Positions 5,904 to 9,320 of a stretch of DNA of 9,320 bases are shown one piece after another. The notes beneath the pieces are model-generated. The model saw only the letters and a program-made list of their open reading frames with translations. It did not search any database and was not told the origin of the DNA. Numbering within the stretch: position 1 is the stretch's first letter; every line of letters begins with the position of its first letter. Source of the DNA: Acidobacteriaceae bacterium (GTDB taxonomy: Bacteria > Acidobacteriota > Terriglobia > Terriglobales > Acidobacteriaceae); NCBI GenBank assembly GCA_003139975.1, contig PLHN01000535.1:1-9320 (forward strand), written 5' to 3'. A program made the translations under genes and the position numbers.

Positions 5904-5932
5904 ATTCTAGGGAGCGCAGGGTGGGGTGTCAA
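5904..5932 (-). promoter_or_regulatory. Duplicated sigma-70 promoter pointing antisense to the toxin-antitoxin pair
   Basis: TTGACA (5932-5927), 17-nt spacer, TAGAAT (5909-5904) on the minus strand, the same as the hrcA promoter despite spacer changes. Transcription would cross the hrcA remnant and then run antisense through the DUF5615 and DUF433 genes. Activity is inferred. Confidence 0.65.
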
Positions 5933-5969
5933 GGATGGCCCTGTCCCGGCGGGCAGCTTCCACTGTGCA

Positions 5970-5987
5970 GGCCACTTGCTTGTGGCC
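5970..5987. other. 6-bp hairpin upstream of the RDD gene
   Basis: GGCCAC, loop TTGCTT, GTGGCC: perfect arms with no T-tract on either side. It may be structural or a binding site; a terminator role is not supported. Confidence 0.35.
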
Positions 5988-5994
5988 ATCGCCG

Positions 5995-6024
5995 TTGGAG
6001 GCAAGCATTGCCGTGCATTATAGT
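5995..6024 (+). promoter_or_regulatory. Candidate promoter of the RDD gene with palindromic spacer
   Basis: TTGGAG (5995-6000), 18-nt spacer, TATAGT (6019-6024). Within the spacer lies the perfect palindrome GGCAA-GCA-TTGCC (6000-6012), a plausible operator position. The expected start of transcription would be within a few bases of the ATG at 6033, so the mRNA may be leaderless, which agrees with the absence of a Shine-Dalgarno sequence. Confidence 0.4.
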
Positions 6025-6032
6025 TTCCGTCG

Positions 6033-6578
6033 ATGAGCCAACAATCGAAACTGACGAGACGCACTTTTCACGCCCACGAAAATCCGCGAATGCATGCGCT
6101 CGAAGGATTGCCCCTGGCAAATTTTGGGCAGAGGGCGCTGGGGTATTGGATTGATCTTCTTTTCGCGGTTTTACTGTGGGCGCCGGTCGAGTGGGGATGG
6201 CGGCATTTCGTTTTGCACGAACAGGTCATCAACATGAAGTTCGACTTCCATGAGGCCGGGAACATCGTGATCGCCGTGATCTACCTCGGACTGGGAAATT
6301 ATTGGGGAAACGGCCAAACCCCGGGTAAATGGATCGCGCGGACCAGGGCCGTGTCCCTGACCAATGAACGCATGGGCCGATGGCAATCGATTGAGCGCGC
6401 GCTTGGTTATGGAGCCGCAGTGCTGGAAGGAGGTCTCGGTTTCTTGCAGTTCTTCTGGGATCGCAATCGAATGTGTGCCCAAGACCGCCTCGCTGAAACG
6501 ATCGTTGTAGATGTAAGACGGCGGTCAAAGGAATTGTCCACATCCCCGGCTGAGGGATATCCCGGATCGGCCGGGTAG
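6033..6578 (+). CDS. RDD-family integral membrane protein
   Basis: 181 residues. RDD domains are small membrane domains named for conserved Arg-Asp-Asp; most have unknown or transport-related roles. Seen: FGQRALGYWIDLLFAVLLWAP (31-51) containing the R34...D41 pair in the first transmembrane helix, a second hydrophobic helix (NIVIAVIYLGLGNY, 77-90) followed by the GQTPGKW loop (94-100), a third weaker hydrophobic segment (124-141), and the C-terminal DRLAETIVVD (151-160) with the family's final Asp. The N-terminal 20 residues are polar; M20 is an alternative start, but neither site has a clear ribosome binding sequence. The gene stands alone, divergent from the duplicated hrcA promoter and convergent with the next gene. 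Its stop codon sits in the loop of a strong hairpin. No substrate can be assigned. Confidence 0.85.
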   Translation: MSQQSKLTRRTFHAHENPRMHALEGLPLANFGQRALGYWIDLLFAVLLWAPVEWGWRHFVLHEQVINMKFDFHEAGNIVIAVIYLGLGNYWGNGQTPGKWIARTRAVSLTNERMGRWQSIERALGYGAAVLEGGLGFLQFFWDRNRMCAQDRLAETIVVDVRRRSKELSTSPAEGYPGSAG

Positions 6579-6592
6579 GTGGCCGATCCGGG
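6561..6592. terminator. Bidirectional hairpin between convergent genes
   Basis: CCCGGATCGGCC (6561-6572) and GGCCGATCCGGG (6581-6592) form a perfect 12-bp stem with the 8-nt loop GGGTAGGT. The RDD stop codon TAG (6576-6578) lies in that loop. It separates the convergent RDD and secreted-protein genes and can act in both directions. No U-tract follows, so termination by RNA hairpin alone is likely but not certain. Confidence 0.7.
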
Positions 6593-6600
6593 CGTGGGGT

Positions 6601-7446
6601 TTAGAACGCCTTGTAGTCGACAACCACAGTCACTGACTTTTTGGCCGCAAGCTCCATGTCGTACTGCATGAAGATCGAGCCGTCAGTATTCTGCAGCGGC
6701 CCGGCGACGTGAGTGAAAATCTGGCACGGATTGGGGCCGCCCGCAATAATTTGGGCGAATCCGCCATTCAAAGAGGGTCCGCCCGACACCTGACCGGAAA
6801 CATAGAGCAGTTGCAGTCCGTATCCCATCTCGTTGTAGCCAAACGCAGAGCGGTAAGTGTAGTCAAAGCTGTTGTTGGCATCGCCGCTCGCATCCACGTC
6901 GGCGTAACGCAACAAACCAATGTGGTGCGAGCTTGACGTATCGTTCTTGATCTCCATGGTGACCTGCGCAAGTGCACTGCCGGGGTTCTGGGATATGGTT
7001 TGAACAAGCGTGTACATGCCATCCGTAGTTTGCCGCGAGATCTTTACGCTCGAGGCGGTCGATTTTTGAGTGACCGGCGTCTGCCAATTGCCGCTATCGC
7101 CATAGCCGGCATAGTCGTAGTACTGGGTGGCGGAATCGAAATCGCAGAACGCGTAGCCTTCGCCGATGGTTCCGACCGCGATGTATTCCTGGCCCGATGG
7201 ACTTTCAAACTGCACGATGTTTCCGTTCTTGGTTACGCAGTACTTCAGAAATGTGTTCCCGCTGCCGGAGGTGAACGTGTAGGTGCAAGTCGTCGTTGCG
7301 TCCGGACTGAGGTTGCCGACAAATTGCTGTTGCCCCTCGAGGGCTGCCTGTTGCGTTGCCGGATCCTGCTGACGCGCACGCTGGGCGTTTGCGAGGGAGG
7401 CAAGGGTGAGAGCGAAAAACGCGATTACCTGTGCTGATTTCTTCAT
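6601..7446 (-). CDS. Secreted hypothetical protein (281 aa)
   Basis: I do not recognise this family. The start is set at ATG 7446, preceded by AAGGAG with a 7-nt spacer, rather than an in-frame ATG at 7518 that would add 24 polar residues before the signal peptide. From this start: KK, hydrophobic core (residues 7-18) and a likely signal peptidase I site ANA|QR after 21, so it is exported. The mature part is Gln-rich at first, then rich in Thr, Ser, Gly, Tyr and beta-prone segments, with four cysteines (54, 70, 101 and about 241) that could form two disulfides. GLLRYADVDASGDANNSFDYTYRSAFGYNEMG is the most distinctive stretch, split here only for description as RYADVDASGD and FGYNEMGYG. A structural, binding or envelope role is possible but not shown. 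It lies 71 nt downstream of another secreted-protein gene on the same strand. Confidence 0.8.
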   Translation of the reverse strand: MKKSAQVIAFFALTLASLANAQRARQQDPATQQAALEGQQQFVGNLSPDATTTCTYTFTSGSGNTFLKYCVTKNGNIVQFESPSGQEYIAVGTIGEGYAFCDFDSATQYYDYAGYGDSGNWQTPVTQKSTASSVKISRQTTDGMYTLVQTISQNPGSALAQVTMEIKNDTSSSHHIGLLRYADVDASGDANNSFDYTYRSAFGYNEMGYGLQLLYVSGQVSGGPSLNGGFAQIIAGGPNPCQIFTHVAGPLQNTDGSIFMQYDMELAAKKSVTVVVDYKAF

Positions 7447-7464
7447 GACATTTCTCCTTTTTGA

Positions 7465-7479
7465 GTCACAGTACGTGAC
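7465..7479. promoter_or_regulatory. GTCAC-N5-GTGAC palindrome before the secreted-protein gene
   Basis: GTCAC (7465-7469), AGTAC, GTGAC (7475-7479), immediately upstream of the AAGGAG ribosome binding site of the gene starting at 7446. The position suits an operator or a small RNA hairpin. Short arms make chance possible. Confidence 0.3.
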
Positions 7480-7517
7480 GGTTGTGTTGCATGGATGGGA
7501 AGGTTCAGAACGGCACA

Positions 7518-7964
7518 CTATCGAAGCTGCGCCATGGAAATCACGTCTCCCACATTCGCCTCCTTTGCTACGATGGCTTCGCGTGGCACATTCGGCAGCA
7601 CATGAGCGACCTCGTCGCCCGCGAGCCAGACCCGGTCCAAGTAGTGGCGGCTCTGGTGACGAATGAACACAAGCCTGGAATCGCTGCTCCCGGCATCCAT
7701 CCTTTGTGGTCCCATCGCAGTGACGATTGCCCTGTAGATGCGGGAATCGACGCTCCTTACAACCAGGATGCCGATCGTGTCCTGCGCCTTGGCTTTCCCA
7801 AGAAGACGCTGGAATATGTACTGCCCCGGAGGCAACGTGGAATGACCAACCACGAACTCGAAGGGAATCTCTGCCCGGAACCTTGCCGCCTTGGCCGGGC
7901 TTGGCCCCACCGTTAGCCCGACTAGGAGAACCACCCGGACCAGCATAAGAAAGCGTGTTTTCAT
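7518..7964 (-). CDS. Small secreted protein with IPFEF/LPPGQY motif
   Basis: 148 residues from ATG 7964, chosen because AAAGGAG lies about 8 nt upstream and because residues 1-26 (MKTRFLMLVRVVLLVGLTVG then PSPAKA|A) form a clear signal peptide; an upstream in-frame ATG at 8063 would add 33 non-signal residues. The mature protein opens with FRAEIPFEFVVG, then LPPGQYIFQRL (44-54), a pattern that I recall in many small exported acidobacterial proteins of unknown function (beta-sheet proteins with a F.a.IPF.F..g...LPaG.Y core). Later parts include RLVFIRH and VWLAGDEVAH. It is the first gene of a probable two-gene minus-strand unit with the 281-residue secreted protein and faces away from the membrane-bound regulator at 8166. 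Function unknown. Confidence 0.78.
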   Translation of the reverse strand: MKTRFLMLVRVVLLVGLTVGPSPAKAARFRAEIPFEFVVGHSTLPPGQYIFQRLLGKAKAQDTIGILVVRSVDSRIYRAIVTAMGPQRMDAGSSDSRLVFIRHQSRHYLDRVWLAGDEVAHVLPNVPREAIVAKEANVGDVISMAQLR

Positions 7965-8165
7965 GTTCGGCTCTCCTTTCTTGTGCGGCGTCGTTCGGAT
8001 CGTCAGGCGCAATGTGACAAGAACTTTGGCAACCGTCAACGAAACTGCCTGTGAAGCCTGCATTACCCGATAACTCTCGCGGAGTGTTTAGTTTGCGACG
8101 TTCCCTTAACAGTACGGATGGGTGCTATACTCTTCGATCAAAGTCGCCCGCCATTGAGGAAGCAC
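7965..8165. other. Divergent intergenic region
   Basis: About 200 nt between the secreted-protein gene (minus) and the regulator gene (plus). It holds the plus-strand extended -10 listed separately. For the minus strand I see only a weak TTGACG-17-CACATT candidate (about 8039-8011). No small gene or strong inverted repeat was found. Confidence 0.5.
8123..8131 (+). promoter_or_regulatory. Extended -10 promoter of the regulator gene
   Basis: TGC-TATACT, a near-consensus extended -10, with no good -35 at 17 nt, as is common for extended -10 promoters. Transcription would start near 8138, leaving about 28 nt of leader with GAGGA 7-8 nt before the ATG. Confidence 0.55.
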
Positions 8166-9320
8166 ATGGATCTGCCCGGAAACGTTCGACGTTACCGGTT
8201 CGGCCTGTTCGAAGTTGATCCGGTTCGGGGTGAGTTGTTGCGCCAAGGCGTGCGGGTCAAACTGCAGGAGCAGCCTTTTCGACTCTTGATTCTCCTGTTG
8301 GAGCGGGCGGGCGAGATCGTCGGGCGCGATGAGTTGCGAACCCGGCTCTGGCCTGAAGACACCTTCGTTGAGTTTGATAACAGCCTTAACGTAGCCGTTC
8401 GCAAGTTGCGGGAAGCGTTACGCGATGACGCCAACGAGCCTCGCTTCATTGAGACGGTTCCGCGCCGCGGATATCGCCTTCTGGCCCCGGTGAGTTTGCC
8501 CGAAGAGGCGCAAATTCCCGTAGTTCCGGCGGAGCCCAGGGACGCAGCCCCATTCCATACCGCCGATACTTCGCGGGTCACCGTGGCACCTGCATCGGAT
8601 CAGCGGCGCAGGTCTCCAACGCGGAGATACTCCTGGGCCTTCGCTGTTGTGCTCTTGCTGGCTGGGGTGGTTGGGTCGCGTTTCTACTATCTACGCCGTT
8701 CTCATCCCGTAATCACAGCGAAAGACACGATTGTCGTTGCCGACTTTGTGAATACCACGGGGGAAGCCGTTTTCGACGATTCGCTAAAGCAAGGGTTGGA
8801 TGCCGGCTTGCACCAGTCGCCGTTTCTCAACGTGGTACCCCGCCGAGCCATCGAGGACATCCTCCAACAGATGGGACGCGCTCCGGATGACCGCATGACC
8901 GGCCACGTTGCGGTCGAAGTGTGCCAGCGGGCCAGCAGTAAGGTCGAGGTGCAAGGCTCGATTCAAAATTTGGGAAATAACTACCTCATTGGTTTGGCTG
9001 CGATTCGCTGCGACAACGGAGACGCCGTCGTCAATGAACAGGTGCAGGCAAAACGCAAAGAGGATGTCATTGCTGCCCTGGGAAAGGCAGCCACACAATT
9101 GCGCGCTCGTCTGGGAGAGTCGCTGTCCTCCATCCAGAAAAATCAAGTTCCCTTGGAACTGGCTACCACACCCTCGCTGGATGCTCTCAAAACCTACAAC
9201 CAGGCGCTCTCCACATGGGATTCCAAAGGTAACTCGGCCTCGGTTCCACTTTTCCTCAAGGCAATCGAACTGGACCCGAACTTCGCGACCGCCTATGGCG
9301 CCCTGGCGACGGTCTACCAC
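8166..9320 (+). CDS. CadC/ToxR-like membrane regulator with periplasmic TPR region (runs off window)
   Basis: 385 residues seen. Residues about 10-107 are an OmpR/PhoB-type winged helix (Trans_reg_C): FGLFEVDP, LQEQPFRLLILLLERAGEIVGRDELR..LWP, the DNA-recognition helix NSLNVAVRKLREALRDD, and the wing PRRGYRL (99-105). A Pro/Ala-rich linker follows, then one transmembrane helix (about 156-174, AFAVVLLLAGVVGSRFYY) flanked by basic residues. The outer part has VVADFVNTTGEAVFDDSL and related beta/alpha elements (about 186-330), then TPR-like helices from about 337 (ALKTYNQAL, FLKAIELDPNFATAYGALATVYH) continuing beyond the edge. No receiver domain is present, so it is a one-component sensor acting from the membrane. 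Its signal is unknown. It is divergent from two secreted-protein genes that are plausible targets. ATG 8166 follows GAGGA. Confidence 0.88.
   Translation, partial: MDLPGNVRRYRFGLFEVDPVRGELLRQGVRVKLQEQPFRLLILLLERAGEIVGRDELRTRLWPEDTFVEFDNSLNVAVRKLREALRDDANEPRFIETVPRRGYRLLAPVSLPEEAQIPVVPAEPRDAAPFHTADTSRVTVAPASDQRRRSPTRRYSWAFAVVLLLAGVVGSRFYYLRRSHPVITAKDTIVVADFVNTTGEAVFDDSLKQGLDAGLHQSPFLNVVPRRAIEDILQQMGRAPDDRMTGHVAVEVCQRASSKVEVQGSIQNLGNNYLIGLAAIRCDNGDAVVNEQVQAKRKEDVIAALGKAATQLRARLGESLSSIQKNQVPLELATTPSLDALKTYNQALSTWDSKGNSASVPLFLKAIELDPNFATAYGALATVYH

Larger units (their letters stand above)
5776..5935 (-). repeat. Direct repeat copy B: degenerate hrcA head, leader and promoter
   Basis: Second copy of the hrcA upstream region, 1.1 kb from copy A. 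It is identical over 31 nt at the ATG block, 28/30 around the CTAAA/TTTAG palindrome, and about 30/35 over the promoter (5901-5935). Between the ATG block and the -35 box it is 129 nt shorter, lacking the stem-loop and the TTGCAC repeats of copy A. It fills most of the otherwise gene-free stretch 5725-6032. Confidence 0.85.

Noticed and set aside
8092..8102. TTTGCGACGTT shared with the hrcA leader hairpin (4788-4798), a possible common operator
   Set aside because: An 11-nt match between two places in 9 kb can occur by chance, and the inverted partner present at hrcA is missing here.
8784..9320. 178-codon minus-strand frame at the right edge
   Set aside because: Antisense to the regulator, whose plus-strand frame has a clear DNA-binding domain, transmembrane helix and TPR motifs.

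Overview
This 9.3 kb window looks like a chromosomal segment of a GC-rich Acidobacteriota bacterium (Terriglobia/Koribacter-like). That placement is inference. It rests on a membrane-anchored winged-helix regulator with a periplasmic TPR region, a small secreted protein of the IPFEF/LPPGQY type, and short dispersed and heptameric intergenic repeats of kinds I associate with these genomes. No 16S or other decisive marker is present.

Left part (1-4716, all minus strand, read right to left): hrcA, grpE, dnaJ, rsmE, then a 3'-truncated UvrD/PcrA-type helicase that runs off the window. This is a heat-shock operon: HrcA represses, GrpE and DnaJ serve DnaK, and RsmE methylates 16S rRNA. dnaK is not in the cluster. 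The dnaJ-rsmE gap holds two arrays of CTGA-starting heptamers in opposite orientation. The long ATG form of dnaJ begins inside a dispersed intergenic repeat.

Middle (4717-6032): the upstream region of hrcA carries a strong promoter (TTGACA-17-TAGAAT), a leader of about 210 nt with an 8-bp perfect stem-loop, and no recognisable CIRCE operator. Next comes a plus-strand pair, a DUF433-type antitoxin and a DUF5615 PIN-like toxin. Beyond the pair lies a second, degenerate copy of the hrcA head (14 codons), its leader (129 nt shorter between fixed points) and its promoter, in the same orientation. The toxin-antitoxin pair is therefore bracketed by direct repeats of the hrcA 5' region, and the second promoter points antisense across the pair. 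This is the most unusual structure in the window.

Right part (6033-9320): an RDD-family membrane protein (plus) converges on a secreted hypothetical protein (minus), with a 12-bp perfect hairpin between them whose loop contains the RDD stop codon. A second, smaller secreted protein lies upstream on the minus strand, probably in one unit with the first. Divergent from these is the start of a CadC/ToxR-like regulator: N-terminal DNA-binding domain, one transmembrane helix and a periplasmic TPR-containing region, truncated by the window end. The divergent layout suggests, but does not prove, that it controls the two secreted proteins.
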